A stretch of DNA of 64,000 nucleotides from Algibacter_G agarivorans. GTDB taxonomy: Bacteria > Bacteroidota > Bacteroidia > Flavobacteriales > Flavobacteriaceae. The notes beneath the pieces were generated by a model. It was not told the DNA's origin, ran no database searches, and was given only the letters and a program-made list of their open reading frames with translations. How positions within the stretch are numbered: position 1 is the stretch's first letter; every line of letters begins with the position of its first letter. Of the stretch, positions 8,110-16,608 are shown one piece after another. Position numbers and translations under genes: made by a program. Location: positions 1 through 64,000 of the forward strand of contig NZ_BAABJJ010000011.1 in NCBI RefSeq assembly GCF_039543245.1, read 5' to 3'.

Positions 8110-10211
8110 TCTTTTAAAAATTTTATGGCATCATTTACTTTTGAAACCGGAAGCTTACAGGCTTTATTTACACAAACGTAAATTAAAGTCTCTTCGGGAT
8201 CAAATCTGTTTTCTAATAAAGGCATATTGTTTTCTGAAGTACTTCCAGCAATAAGTTTATTAGGAATATAGGTTTTGTTTAATTCTGATATTTTCTGTTT
8301 AGCGTCGGTGCCAACAATGGCCACTTCATAATACGGTTGTGCATAATTCAATATTAAATCGAACCAATTGGAGTAGCCAGATGGGTATTCTTGCATTTCT
8401 GGTTTTACATTATTAAGCATGGTCATAGCTGTTTTGCTATAATGTTCATTATCATAATAGTGTGATAGTTTAAATAGGTTTTTTGCCATAATTGAATTAC
8501 TAGCAGGAATCACGTTATCTCGATACTCAATACTTCTTGAAACTAAAGACGCATCATTATTTGATGTGAAATAGAACATTTTGCTGGTATCATCAAAGAA
8601 ATAATCAAAGGTATAATTAGCTAAATCTCTAGCGGTAGTTAGCCATTTTTCATCTAAAGTATTTTCATAAAGTGCTATAAACACATCTATAGTGGCAGCA
8701 TAATCTTCAAGATAACCGTTGATGGAGCTTTTGTTGTTTTTATAATTATGATTTAATCCACCGTCTTCTCTTAACTGATTATTTAAAATGAAATTCGCAT
8801 TTTTTTCCGCGGAAGCAAGATAATCAGCATTACCAAATACACGATAAGCATCAACGTAACCTTTTAGCATGAGTGCATTCCATGAGGTTAATGTTTTATC
8901 ATCTAATCTTGGTTTTTCTCTTGTGTTACGGGCTTCTAAAAGTATGTCTTTCCATTTTATTTTCTTTTTATCTAAAATATCTTGAGTGATTTCATGTTTT
9001 TTAATAATCGATTCGTCATCATCTTTTCGAATTAAAACATAGTTGTCATGTTCCCAGAACCCGTAATTATTCACGTTGTAATAATCAGCAAAAATATTGA
9101 AATCTTCTTTTAGTAACACATTAAGTTCGTCTGTTGTCCAAACATAAAAAGCGCCTTCCTCAAGTTCGCCTTCAGATGTATTACTGTCAGCATCGAGTGA
9201 AGAGAAAAACGCACCATTTTGAGTGGTCATGTCTCGTTTTATGTATTCTAAAGTTTCGGTAACAACATTTTTATATAATTCGTTTTTTGTGATGAGGTAG
9301 GCATCTGCGTATAAACTAACCAGCTGCCCATTGTCATAAAGCATTTTTTCAAAATGTGGAACATGCCATTTAGAATCGACAGAATATCTTGAAAAGCCAC
9401 CGCCAACGTGGTCGAAAACACCACCATAGGCCATTTTTTTGAGTGTTAGATTAACAAAATCCTGTAGCTTTTTGTCATTGGTTTGATGGGCATAGCGTAA
9501 TAAAAAATGATAATTATTGGGCATCATAAATTTAGGGGCACGGTTCATGCCTCCAAAATTATGATCAAATTGCTTTGACCAATTTTTAATAGCATCTTCT
9601 ATAAAAGGTTTTTCAAAAACAGGTTCGTTAGTATTAAGTTCAACAACGTCTAACGACTTGATGCCTTGTTCTAGCTTGTCGGCATATTCAAGCAGTTTTT
9701 CAGGGTTTTCTACGTATAATTTTGAGATTTGCTCTAAAGCATCCATCCATTGGTCTTTCTTAAAATAAGTACCGCCCCAAACGGGTCTGCCATCAGGTAA
9801 AGCAATAACATTCATGGGCCAACCGCCGCTTCCAGTCATGAGTTGTACGGCACTCATATACACTTGGTCAACATCTGGGCGCTCCTCTCTATCCACTTTT
9901 ATATTAATGAAATTGGTGTTCATAACTTGCGCGACCAAGCTATCTTCAAAGCTTTCATGTTCCATGACATGGCACCAATGACAAGCCGCATAACCCACGC
10001 TAATAAGCATGAGTTTGTTTTCGGATTTGGCTTTGGTAAGTGTTTTTTCGTTCCAAGGATTCCAGTTTACCGGGTTGTGAGCATGCTGTAATAAATAAGG
10101 ACTGGTTTCGTTTATAAGGGCATTTGTATATTGATGTTCCATAGATTCTGAATTCTGACCTTTACATCCAGCAATTAAAATAATAATGACAATTATTTGG
10201 AGATACTTCAT
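8106..10211 (-). CDS. DUF255 thioredoxin-domain lipoprotein (YyaL/SPATA20-like)
   Basis: 701 residues, the family's usual length. The N-terminus MKYLQIIVIIILIAGCKGQ is a lipoprotein signal with Cys at residue 16. The thioredoxin-like domain has SPYLLQHAHNPVNW and ACHWCHVMEHESF, which contains the CxxC pair. The C-terminal two thirds resemble the (alpha/alpha)6 barrel of N-acylglucosamine 2-epimerase folds, for example GGGFSRYSVDSKWHVPHFEKML. The biochemical role of the family is not established. Most homologues are cytoplasmic, so the lipobox, which would anchor it in the envelope, is notable. It is followed by DUF1304 with a four-base overlap. Confidence 0.9.
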   Translation of the reverse strand: MKYLQIIVIIILIAGCKGQNSESMEHQYTNALINETSPYLLQHAHNPVNWNPWNEKTLTKAKSENKLMLISVGYAACHWCHVMEHESFEDSLVAQVMNTNFINIKVDREERPDVDQVYMSAVQLMTGSGGWPMNVIALPDGRPVWGGTYFKKDQWMDALEQISKLYVENPEKLLEYADKLEQGIKSLDVVELNTNEPVFEKPFIEDAIKNWSKQFDHNFGGMNRAPKFMMPNNYHFLLRYAHQTNDKKLQDFVNLTLKKMAYGGVFDHVGGGFSRYSVDSKWHVPHFEKMLYDNGQLVSLYADAYLITKNELYKNVVTETLEYIKRDMTTQNGAFFSSLDADSNTSEGELEEGAFYVWTTDELNVLLKEDFNIFADYYNVNNYGFWEHDNYVLIRKDDDESIIKKHEITQDILDKKKIKWKDILLEARNTREKPRLDDKTLTSWNALMLKGYVDAYRVFGNADYLASAEKNANFILNNQLREDGGLNHNYKNNKSSINGYLEDYAATIDVFIALYENTLDEKWLTTARDLANYTFDYFFDDTSKMFYFTSNNDASLVSRSIEYRDNVIPASNSIMAKNLFKLSHYYDNEHYSKTAMTMLNNVKPEMQEYPSGYSNWFDLILNYAQPYYEVAIVGTDAKQKISELNKTYIPNKLIAGSTSENNMPLLENRFDPEETLIYVCVNKACKLPVSKVNDAIKFLKE

Positions 10212-10251
10212 AAGTCAAAGTTAGCAAAATAAATAGGTATAGCATAAAAAA

Positions 10252-10272
10252 AGCGTCCAGAAACTGAACGCT
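10252..10272. terminator. Bidirectional hairpin terminator
   Basis: AGCGTCCAG / CTGAACGCT form a nine-base stem (one mismatch) with an AAA loop. Seven A stand on the left and TTTTT soon after on the right. On the minus strand it would end transcripts coming from nfu and the dodecin remnant. Confidence 0.65.
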
Positions 10273-10294
10273 AAGTTTTTATATAGAAGTTGAT

Positions 10295-10440
10295 TTACTC
10301 TACTTCAAAAGTGATTTTTAAGTTTACTCAAAAGTCTGTAACCTCGTTGTCTTTTACACTAGTACTTTGGTCTTGCACATATACAGAAGGTTGTTCTTAA
10401 TGCTTTTAAGTAATAATTAATTTAGCACTTTAAAGCTAAC
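10295..10440 (-). pseudogene. Remnant of a dodecin gene
   Basis: Minus-strand translation ends SVYVQDQSTSVKDNEVTDF, an in-frame TGA at 10328-10330, then VNLKITFEVE and stop. This matches the C-terminal half of dodecin, the small flavin-binding dodecamer of about 66 residues. The TGA stands where family members usually have Arg, consistent with CGA to TGA. Upstream, LKSIKN is in another frame and a few codons resembling the N-terminus (SFKVLN) follow, with roughly 25 codons missing. So it carries at least one stop, one frameshift and one deletion. It is recognisable only by translation and is surely nonfunctional. Confidence 0.7.
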
Positions 10441-10469
10441 TAATTTTGGCACACATAAATTAAAAAAGG

Positions 10470-11372
10470 TCACCCATTTATAGCCTCTACCATATCAACT
10501 TTTCCTGGAAGCATTTCTTTTAGCATATTTTCAATACCGCTTTTTAGGGTGTAAGTTGAAGACGGACAGCCACTACAAGCACCTTGAAGCAATACACTTA
10601 CATTTTTAGTGTCCGCATCATAAGAAATAAATTGAATGTTACCACCGTCACTGGCTACGGCAGGTCTTACGTACTCTTCTAGAATGTTTATTATTTCTTT
10701 TGAGGTATCATCAAGTGTGTCAAAATGAGAGTCTACTTGTTTTGTTGATTTTTTCAAAGTTTCAGCAGCTTCTGGTAAAACGACTTCTTTTCCGTTTTCA
10801 ATATAATTTTTAATAAATTCACGTAATTCAATAGTGATGTCTTGCCATTCTGCCATATCGTATTTTGTGATTGACACGTAGTTTTCATCAATAAAAACAC
10901 TTTTCACAAACGGAAAATGAAACAATTCAGTGGCTAAAGGTGATAGTTTTGCATGATCAATGGATGTAAATTCAAATAACGCGGTTACTATTTTTTTGTT
11001 AGCAACAAACTTCATCACTGCTGGATTGGGCGTGCTTTCAGCATAAATAGTTACAGGAACTTTTTTTGGAGCAGCAGTGTCTTCAACAACTACGCCACCA
11101 TCATTTAAATAGGCTTCAATTTGTTCTGCAACTTCGTCTTGCACATCATTCCATTCAACAATATCATAACGTTCAACAGCTACGAAGTTTCCAGAAATGT
11201 AAACTTTTTTAACAAAAGGTAAATAAAATAATTGTTGTGCTAAAGGCGATGCTTTTGCTTCGTCTATATTATTAAACTCAAAACTTTGATGTTGCGTTAT
11301 AAATTGATTTACTTCGAATTTAACTATGGCATTATTGGATGTTTCTTGCACGGAAACCTTGAAAGTGTTCAT
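10470..11372 (-). CDS. Nfu/NifU-type iron-sulfur scaffold protein
   Basis: 300 residues. Two copies of the Nfu N-terminal domain are visible: one at residues 1-90 with SPLAQQLFYLPFVKKVYISG, and one from about residue 105 starting YAESTPNPAVMKFVANK and containing SPLATELFHFPFVKSVFI. The C-terminal NifU-like domain carries LLQGACSGCPSSTYTLK, whose CxxC pair binds a bridging 4Fe-4S cluster. It delivers clusters to apoproteins in the cytoplasm. Most Nfu proteins have a single N-terminal domain; the duplication is usual in Flavobacteriaceae. A TATTTTTG box lies 17 bases upstream of the ATG. Confidence 0.92.
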   Translation of the reverse strand: MNTFKVSVQETSNNAIVKFEVNQFITQHQSFEFNNIDEAKASPLAQQLFYLPFVKKVYISGNFVAVERYDIVEWNDVQDEVAEQIEAYLNDGGVVVEDTAAPKKVPVTIYAESTPNPAVMKFVANKKIVTALFEFTSIDHAKLSPLATELFHFPFVKSVFIDENYVSITKYDMAEWQDITIELREFIKNYIENGKEVVLPEAAETLKKSTKQVDSHFDTLDDTSKEIINILEEYVRPAVASDGGNIQFISYDADTKNVSVLLQGACSGCPSSTYTLKSGIENMLKEMLPGKVDMVEAING

Positions 11373-11388
11373 TTTAGCTAATTTTTGA

Positions 11389-11396
11389 CAAAAATA
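11389..11396 (-). promoter_or_regulatory. -7 box of nfu
   Basis: TATTTTTG on the minus strand matches TAnnTTTG and is followed by GTC; the ATG is 17 bases further. No clear -33 element. Confidence 0.45.
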
Positions 11397-11546
11397 CTAA
11401 AAGAAAACTTTAGATATCCATATATTTGAGTTTTGTTGCCTGTTTAAAGGACTTGAAAGATAAAGGGAAGCTTTATCTTTTTTATGTGTAATTTTTTAAG
11501 AATCAAGACGTTTGTATTAAACCAAACCTACTTGGGAATAAAGTTT

Positions 11547-12551
11547 ATGAAATTAAAAAATATCATTTTAGTAGTGATAGTGTCACTATTCACTCATATA
11601 GCAACTTCACAAGAAGGTTTGCCAATTTACACGGATTATCTAACAGATAATTATTATTTAATTCACCCGTCCATGGCTGGTATTGCTAACTGTTCTAAGG
11701 TAAGGCTAACAGGTCGTCAACAATGGTTTGGGCAAGATAATGCGCCAAAACTTGTTACGTTGAGTATGAACGGACGAATTGGAGATTCTCAGTCTGCAAT
11801 CGGAGGTATATTATACGCCGATAAAAACGGGTATCATTCTCAAAAAGGGGCTTATGCCACCTATGCGCATCATTTAATGTTTTCACGAAGTGAAGCAGAT
11901 TTAAACATGTTGTCTTTTGGCTTAAGTGCTGGTTTTATCCAATATCAATTAGATGAAACTAGTTTTTTGTTTGATGGACCAGACCCTATTGTTCAAGGGA
12001 TTGTACAAAACGAAACCAATTTTAATATAGATTTAGGTTTTTCTTACCATTTTCTTGATTTTTATGCCCATGCTACTGTAAAGAATGTGTTAGAGAATTC
12101 TGGTGTTAATAGAGATACCAAAATAACGAGTAATTTAAGACGCTACTTGTTTTCTATTGGTAATGTATTTAGTAAGTATGGGAGTGAATGGAGTTATGAG
12201 CCATCTTTGATGTTTCAGTATAGGGATTTGACTGAAGAATCAAGTATAGATGTTAACGCCAAAGTTTATAAGCAAATGGATTTTGGTAAACTATGGGGCG
12301 GCTTGTCTTATAGACAAAGTTTAGATGGTGCTGAGTTTTTAACCAGTTCAAATGCTGTGAGCAGCCAAAAGCTTCAACAAATTACGCCTATTTTAGGTGT
12401 AAACTATAACGAATTTATGTTTGCTTATACGTATACATATCAAACAAATTCGGTAGTCTTTACAAACGGAGGATTTCATCAACTCACATTAGGGTATAAC
12501 TTTAATTGTAGCCGTGAAAAATATGCTTGTAATTGTCCTGCGGTAAATTAG
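11547..12551 (+). CDS. PorP/SprF family type IX secretion outer-membrane protein
   Basis: The ATG at 11547 gives a clean signal peptide (MKLKNIILVVIVSLFTHIATSQ) and a mature protein of about 310 residues; an ATG 21 codons upstream adds an unsuited extension. The start of the mature chain, PIYTDYLTDNYYLIHPSMAG, is the family signature, followed by RQQWFGQDNAP and alternating beta strands of a small barrel. SprF proteins work with PorV-like shuttles and SprB-type adhesins of the gliding and type IX system. No large adhesin lies next to it, so its partner is unknown. The C-terminus has three Cys (CSREKYACNCPAVN), which is slightly unusual. Confidence 0.88.
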   Translation: MKLKNIILVVIVSLFTHIATSQEGLPIYTDYLTDNYYLIHPSMAGIANCSKVRLTGRQQWFGQDNAPKLVTLSMNGRIGDSQSAIGGILYADKNGYHSQKGAYATYAHHLMFSRSEADLNMLSFGLSAGFIQYQLDETSFLFDGPDPIVQGIVQNETNFNIDLGFSYHFLDFYAHATVKNVLENSGVNRDTKITSNLRRYLFSIGNVFSKYGSEWSYEPSLMFQYRDLTEESSIDVNAKVYKQMDFGKLWGGLSYRQSLDGAEFLTSSNAVSSQKLQQITPILGVNYNEFMFAYTYTYQTNSVVFTNGGFHQLTLGYNFNCSREKYACNCPAVN

Positions 12552-12569
12552 AATAGGTTTAAAATAGTT

Positions 12570-12685
12570 GTCATTGCGAGGAGTTACGACGTGGCAATCT
12601 GTTTGTTATTAACTAGCATAGTTGATTCTGAAACCTAAAAATTATTAAGATGACTTCAGTCATAACTTCCTTCGTAAGTACGATA
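12570..12685. repeat. Interspersed palindromic element, copy 1
   Basis: TCATTGCGAGGAG, then ACGACGTGGCAATCTGTTT, an A/T-rich middle, and a degraded right end CTTCAGTCAT..CTTCCTTCG. The same arrangement recurs at 52583-52675, where the right end still reads CCTCGCAATGACG and closes the palindrome. It is non-coding, a REP/BIME-like unit. Confidence 0.65.
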
Positions 12686-12697
12686 AAATTTATCTTT

Positions 12698-12838
12698 TTA
12701 ATTTGAAGTATATTGTTTCTTTTTAGCCTGTTCTTTAATGGCCTTTGTCATAGCATTTTCTAAACCGTTTGCATCTTCTTTTTTATGTTTTAAAATGTAA
12801 TATCTGCGTTTCGTATTAAGTTCTTGGATTTTTTTCAC
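12698..12838 (-). pseudogene. Fragment or small ORF of unknown function
   Basis: From a GTG at 12838 the minus strand encodes 46 residues ending QAKKKQYTSN. They are highly basic with a protein-like composition (KIQELNTKRRYYILKHKK, then EDANGLENAMTKAIKEQ). I do not recognise the family. No ATG or upstream coding continues into it, because the opposite strand carries the histidine-kinase fragment from about 12830. It is best read as the tail of a lost gene joined to another lost gene. A real short protein cannot be excluded. Confidence 0.35.
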
Positions 12839-13015
12839 ATTACCATTACAGATGATGGTATAGGAAGAGAAAATTCAAAAGGGATGGGTAATATTAAAAA
12901 GCGTGTCTCAATTTTAAATGATATGTATAACGATAAAGTTGATGTGTTCATTGACGATTTTCAAGATGAAGAGGATGCAGGAACAAAGGTAGTTGTAACA
13001 TTGAAGAATGATTAA
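12824..13015 (+). pseudogene. C-terminal fragment of a LytS/YpdA-type sensor histidine kinase
   Basis: The translation FHITITDDGIGRENSKGMGN, followed by IKKRVSILNDMYN and GTKVVVTLKND, is the end of the HATPase domain of the His_kinase class paired with LytTR regulators. DDGIG is the G1 ATP-binding box, and the final beta strand is intact. Everything upstream (membrane sensor, phosphorylated histidine, N box) is missing, so it cannot work. It is followed 54 bases later by the remains of a LytTR regulator, showing that a complete two-component operon once stood here. Confidence 0.75.
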
Positions 13016-13069
13016 AAAAAGTTAGGAGTTGGATGTACGAAGTTTGCTTCGAGCTTCAAACTTATAAAT

Positions 13070-13608
13070 ATGAAACCAAGGTCAATAATAGTCGAAGACG
13101 AAGAAACCATTTTCGTAACCGCTTATAACCATTATGCTATGGATGCGTTAAACGCCCATGCATCGTATTATTTAATGAAACCCATTTCTATAGACGAACT
13201 TATAAAAGCAGTCGATTATGTAACAGAAATGAAAATGAAAGAAGATGCGCTTCAAGACCAAGTACTTGTTCCAAAAACAAATACAGTAAATGGAAAAACA
13301 ACCATTCAGCAGTTAGACGGATTCGAAATAATAAATACCTCAGATATTCTATATTGTAAAGCAGATGATAATTACACCGAACTATATCTCAATAACAGTA
13401 AAAGAAAGTAGTTAGTAAAACCCTAAAGTATTTTGACGAAGCTCTGAACGATTCAAGTTTTGCACACGTACATAAATCATATATGGTCAACGTTAATGAA
13501 GTTGTAAAAAATAAAAAAGTAAAAGGTTAAAGTGTCTTGCTGAATAATGGAAAAGAAATTATGGTTTCCGCTTCAAAAAAATCACAAATATTATCGTATT
13601 TTAAATAA
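13070..13608 (+). pseudogene. Decayed LytTR-family response regulator
   Basis: The N-terminus KPRSIIVEDEE is the start of a receiver domain, but it jumps at once to TIFVTAYNHYAMDALNAHA and YYLMKPISIDELIKAV, so the middle of the receiver with the phosphorylated Asp is deleted. The linker and the start of the LytTR domain (DGFEIINTSDILYCKADDNY) follow to a stop at 13411. The rest of the LytTR domain continues in another frame (SKTLKYFDEALNDSSFAHVH, then SYMVNVNEVVKN), contains one further stop, and ends ASKKSQILSYFK. One deletion, one frameshift and one stop make it a pseudogene paired with the kinase fragment upstream. Confidence 0.8.
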
Positions 13609-13618
13609 CTAATTTTGT

Positions 13619-13712
13619 CGTTTCCCGTTAATCCCAATAGCTATCGCGAGGGAATCCCACAAATCGGGATAAAATTATTAATTTTACGATTAATAAAACG
13701 ATTTTCGAGCGA
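13619..13712. repeat. Inverted-repeat sequence, REP-like
   Basis: TTTCCCG..AATCCCAATAGC, then GCGAGGGAATCCCACAAATCGGGA gives nested inverted repeats (TCCCG/CGGGA, TCCC/GGGA). The palindrome logic resembles the other dispersed non-coding elements of the window. No coding content was found between 13609 and 13788. Confidence 0.35.
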
Positions 13713-13788
13713 AGCAAGAAAAAAACATTAACAATAACATAAAGGAGTCTAATATTTAAAGAGATTTCTTTTTTCAAAGGAATAATTT

Positions 13789-14304
13789 ATGCCAATAATA
13801 AAACCAGTAAACGGAAAGTCTCCCCAAATACCAGATGATTGTTTTATAGCCGAAAATGCCGTAGTGGTTGGCGATGTTGCCATGGGAAACCAATGCAGCG
13901 TATGGTTTAGCGCCGTAGTTCGTGGCGATGTTAATTACATTAAAATGGGCAACAAAGTCAATATTCAAGACGGTGCGGTTATACATGCAACCTACCTAAA
14001 ATCGCCCACTAATATTGGTAATAATGTTTCTATTGGACATAATGCCATTGTACATGGCTGCACCATTCAAGATAATGTATTGGTTGGTATGGGCAGTATA
14101 ATCATGGACGATTGTGTGGTAGAGAGTAACAGCATTATTGCCGCAGGTGCAGTGGTTACAAAAAACACTCGGGTAGAGGCAGGAAGTATTTATGCCGGTG
14201 TTCCCGCTAAAAAAGTTAAAGATATTAGCGAAGCATTAATTTCGGGAGAAATTAACCGTATTGCCGATAATTATATAAAATACTCCAGTTGGTTTAAAGA
14301 ATAA
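13789..14304 (+). CDS. Gamma-carbonic anhydrase family protein (left-handed beta-helix)
   Basis: 171 residues made of hexapeptide repeats, such as CSVWFSAVVRGDVNYIKMG. Zinc-ligand histidines typical of the YrdA/CaiE-like gamma-carbonic anhydrases are present: VIHATY and SIGHNAIVHGC. The C-terminal helix is EALISGEINRIADNYIKYSS. The trimer would hydrate CO2 or act as an acyl-CoA-related transferase homologue; activity differs within the family and cannot be read here. The gene stands alone on the plus strand after the decayed two-component pair. Confidence 0.88.
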   Translation: MPIIKPVNGKSPQIPDDCFIAENAVVVGDVAMGNQCSVWFSAVVRGDVNYIKMGNKVNIQDGAVIHATYLKSPTNIGNNVSIGHNAIVHGCTIQDNVLVGMGSIIMDDCVVESNSIIAAGAVVTKNTRVEAGSIYAGVPAKKVKDISEALISGEINRIADNYIKYSSWFKE

Positions 14305-14344
14305 AGTTTGGATTTAGCATAGCTAAAGATATACGCTTTTACAA

Positions 14345-14402
14345 TTTTTGCGTAGCGTTGGTTGGTACGATTACAAATGTGTATGGCTTTAAGCGTGTGC
14401 TT
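14345..14402 (-). repeat. Partial copy of cassette-boundary element (third, weakest copy)
   Basis: TTACAAATGTGTATGGCTTT, then AAGCGTGTGC resembles the left part of the element at 17113 (TTTGTGTATGATTTCGTTGCG, then TGTTTA). It runs into the last codons of acr3, so the C-terminal KAHA of that protein appears to be encoded by element sequence. Similarity is judged by eye only. Confidence 0.3.
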
Positions 14403-15435
14403 TTCCATAATATTTTTTCCGCAACCAAAAGGAAACACGAACCAATAAAATCAATGCAGGAACTTCAACTAAAGGGCCAATTACTCCTGCAAATGCTTGT
14501 CCAGAATTCAGTCCGAAAACGGCAATTGCAACTGCAATCGCTAATTCAAAATTATTTCCTGCTGCTGTAAAAGCTACTGAAGCTGTCTTGTCATATGCTG
14601 CTCCTGTTGCTTTAGTAAAGAAAAATCCAATGATAAACATTAACGTAAAATAGACAAGTAAAGGAACTGCAATAATCAGAACGTCCATTGGGATTTCCAC
14701 AATCAATTCTCCTTTCAATGAGAACATAACTACAATTGTAAATAACAGCGCAATTAATGTCATTGGTGAAATTGTGGGAATAAATTTTTGTGTGTACCAA
14801 TCTTCTCCTTTTAGTTTAACCAAAATTAGTCTGCTCAATATGCCCATCACAAATGGAATACCTAAATAAATGGCAACACTTTCTGCAATTGTACCGATTG
14901 AAATATCTACAATAGCGCCTTCAAAACCAAAATAGGGCGGAAGAACGGTTATAAAAATCCAAGCATAAAAACTGTATGCAAACACTTGAAAAATACTATT
15001 TAAAGCAACCAAACCTGCTCCATATTCGCTACTTCCTTCTGCAAGGTCGTTCCATACCAAAACCATTGCAATACAACGAGCCAAACCAATTAAAATTAGT
15101 CCGACCATATATTCGGGATAATCACGTAAAAATGTAATGGCTAAAACAAACATTAAAACGGGACCAATTATCCAATTTAGAATAAGTGAAATGGAAAGGA
15201 TTTTTGTGTTTCTAAAAACTTTTGGTAACAATGAATAATTGACCTTTGCTAAAGGTGGGTACATCATTAAAATCAAGCCGATGGCAATCGGAATATTAGT
15301 GGTTCCGCTACTAAATGAGTTTATGATATTAGGAAATGTTGGAATAAAATATCCAAGTCCAACGCCAAATGCCATGGCAACAAAAATCCAAAGTGTTAGA
15401 TTTCTGTCAAGAAAACTTAATTTTTTTGTCGCCAT
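14389..15435 (-). CDS. acr3: Arsenite efflux transporter ACR3
   Basis: 348 residues and about ten membrane helices, the size of ACR3 permeases in the bile/arsenite/riboflavin transporter superfamily. Recognisable blocks are MMYPPLAKVNYSLLPKVFRN, GLARCIAMVLVWNDLAEG (the conserved Cys that binds arsenite in ACR3) and GAAYDKTASVAFTAAGNNFE. It exports As(III), driven by the proton gradient. It is the last gene of arsR-arsC-acr3 and starts three bases after the arsC stop. The last few residues lie in a repeat-like sequence at the 3' boundary. Confidence 0.94.
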   Translation of the reverse strand: MATKKLSFLDRNLTLWIFVAMAFGVGLGYFIPTFPNIINSFSSGTTNIPIAIGLILMMYPPLAKVNYSLLPKVFRNTKILSISLILNWIIGPVLMFVLAITFLRDYPEYMVGLILIGLARCIAMVLVWNDLAEGSSEYGAGLVALNSIFQVFAYSFYAWIFITVLPPYFGFEGAIVDISIGTIAESVAIYLGIPFVMGILSRLILVKLKGEDWYTQKFIPTISPMTLIALLFTIVVMFSLKGELIVEIPMDVLIIAVPLLVYFTLMFIIGFFFTKATGAAYDKTASVAFTAAGNNFELAIAVAIAVFGLNSGQAFAGVIGPLVEVPALILLVRVSFWLRKKYYGKAHA

Positions 15436-15438
15436 TTT

Positions 15439-16071
15439 TTAAGAGTTTATTTGAGAGAAAACGTAAAATAATTCAGTTGCAATTTGCAGACTTCGTTCAT
15501 TGTATTTCTCTGCTTGTTGTGGTGTGTTGTCAAATGCTTTTGGGTCTTCAAAAGTTATTGGAATGCGTTTTTCTGCACCTGGAACAAATGGACACGCTTC
15601 ATTTGCTGAATCGCAAGTCATAATTGCTGCAAATTCAGATTTTGGGTTGAAATCGTCGTCTAATTTTTTTGAAAATCCGATTATGGGATGCGCATTGTCG
15701 GAATATTTAATACTGTAAATTGGGTTCTCGTTTTTTGAAATCGTTTTTATCTGAAAACCTGAATTTTGTAAAGTTTCTGCAACCATTGGGAAAAGTGCTG
15801 TTGCCTCTGTTCCACCCGAATAGCAAAATACGTTTTTAATATTGAAGTAATTTGCCATTGTTTGAGCCCAAACTTGTGATAAATGACTTCTTCGTGAATT
15901 ATGAGTGCAGATAAAGTTAATTCTAATTTCTTGATTATTTGAAACTTTTGATTGAATAAAATCAGTTAGCGGTTGTAAAACAGTTTTACGTTCTTTTGAA
16001 ATTGTTTCGGGCTTTAAAATTTTGATTAGATTTTCTATTTCTTTAAATAGCGTTGTTTTGGTTGTTATCAT
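15439..16071 (-). CDS. arsC: Arsenate reductase, LMW protein-tyrosine-phosphatase type
   Basis: 210 residues. The signature loop CTHNSRRS (CX5R-like) follows a beta strand INFI, as in low-molecular-weight phosphatase arsenate reductases, and WAQTMANYF follows. Further Cys occur in MTCDSANEACPFVPG, suitable for the thiol relay that passes electrons from arsenate to thioredoxin. An N-terminal extension of about 50 residues precedes the loop, longer than classical ArsC; this form is common in Bacteroidota. It reduces As(V) to As(III) for export by ACR3 encoded immediately downstream. Confidence 0.9.
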   Translation of the reverse strand: MITTKTTLFKEIENLIKILKPETISKERKTVLQPLTDFIQSKVSNNQEIRINFICTHNSRRSHLSQVWAQTMANYFNIKNVFCYSGGTEATALFPMVAETLQNSGFQIKTISKNENPIYSIKYSDNAHPIIGFSKKLDDDFNPKSEFAAIMTCDSANEACPFVPGAEKRIPITFEDPKAFDNTPQQAEKYNERSLQIATELFYVFSQINS

Positions 16072-16111
16072 ATTTTTTTATTGTGATTATACGATTAATT
16101 GGTGGGATTTT

Positions 16112-16444
16112 TTAACAGCAATCCGCTTTGTTAGACATATCTTGATTTAGAAACTGCAACATAGTTTCCTTCATTGTAGTCCAATTTTCGGTGTTGATGC
16201 AATAGCAAACGCTTGTGCCTTCAACGTTTCCTTTGATTAGTCCCAAATGTTTCAGTTCTTTTAAATGTTGCGAAATTGTTGGTTGAGCAAGTCCGATTTC
16301 GTTTACCAAATCTCCACAATAGCAAGCGTCTATTTTAAAGAGTTGTTGTAAAATGGCCACTCTTGCAGGATGTCCAAAGACTTTTGCAAAAAGAGCAATT
16401 TGATTTTGTTGGTCGGTAAACATTTCGGTTTTGGCTAATCCCAT
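16112..16444 (-). CDS. arsR: ArsR-family metalloregulator
   Basis: 110 residues with a winged helix-turn-helix: VFGHPARVAILQQL, then LVNEIGLAQPTISQHLKELK. CYCGDL in the DNA-binding region, a further Cys in SVCYCINTENW and the C-terminal ADCC are candidate As(III) ligands. It should repress the ars operon until arsenite binds. It is the first gene, 40 bases before arsC. A palindromic candidate operator lies directly upstream at 16455-16482, and the same half-site ACGATTAAT occurs again at about 16089 between arsR and arsC. Confidence 0.92.
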   Translation of the reverse strand: MGLAKTEMFTDQQNQIALFAKVFGHPARVAILQQLFKIDACYCGDLVNEIGLAQPTISQHLKELKHLGLIKGNVEGTSVCYCINTENWTTMKETMLQFLNQDMSNKADCC

Positions 16445-16454
16445 TTTGCTCTTT

Positions 16455-16482
16455 ATTAATTTATTGCAATATTACGATTAAT
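16455..16482. promoter_or_regulatory. Candidate ArsR operator
   Basis: ATTAATTTATTGCAATATTA, then CGATTAAT is an A/T-rich imperfect palindrome bounded by ATTAAT on both sides, 11 bases upstream of the arsR start. ArsR proteins bind sequences of this kind. No binding data can be read from sequence alone. Confidence 0.4.
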
Positions 16483-16608
16483 GATAAAATTAGATACATA
16501 ATTCTATACTTTTTTAACAACAACTTTTGTTTTTTTGAATTGGCATAATCTGCCTCTCTGTTGGTGGGGCTTTCTGTTATAAACTAAAGATAGTTCATTG
16601 CTGTTTCG

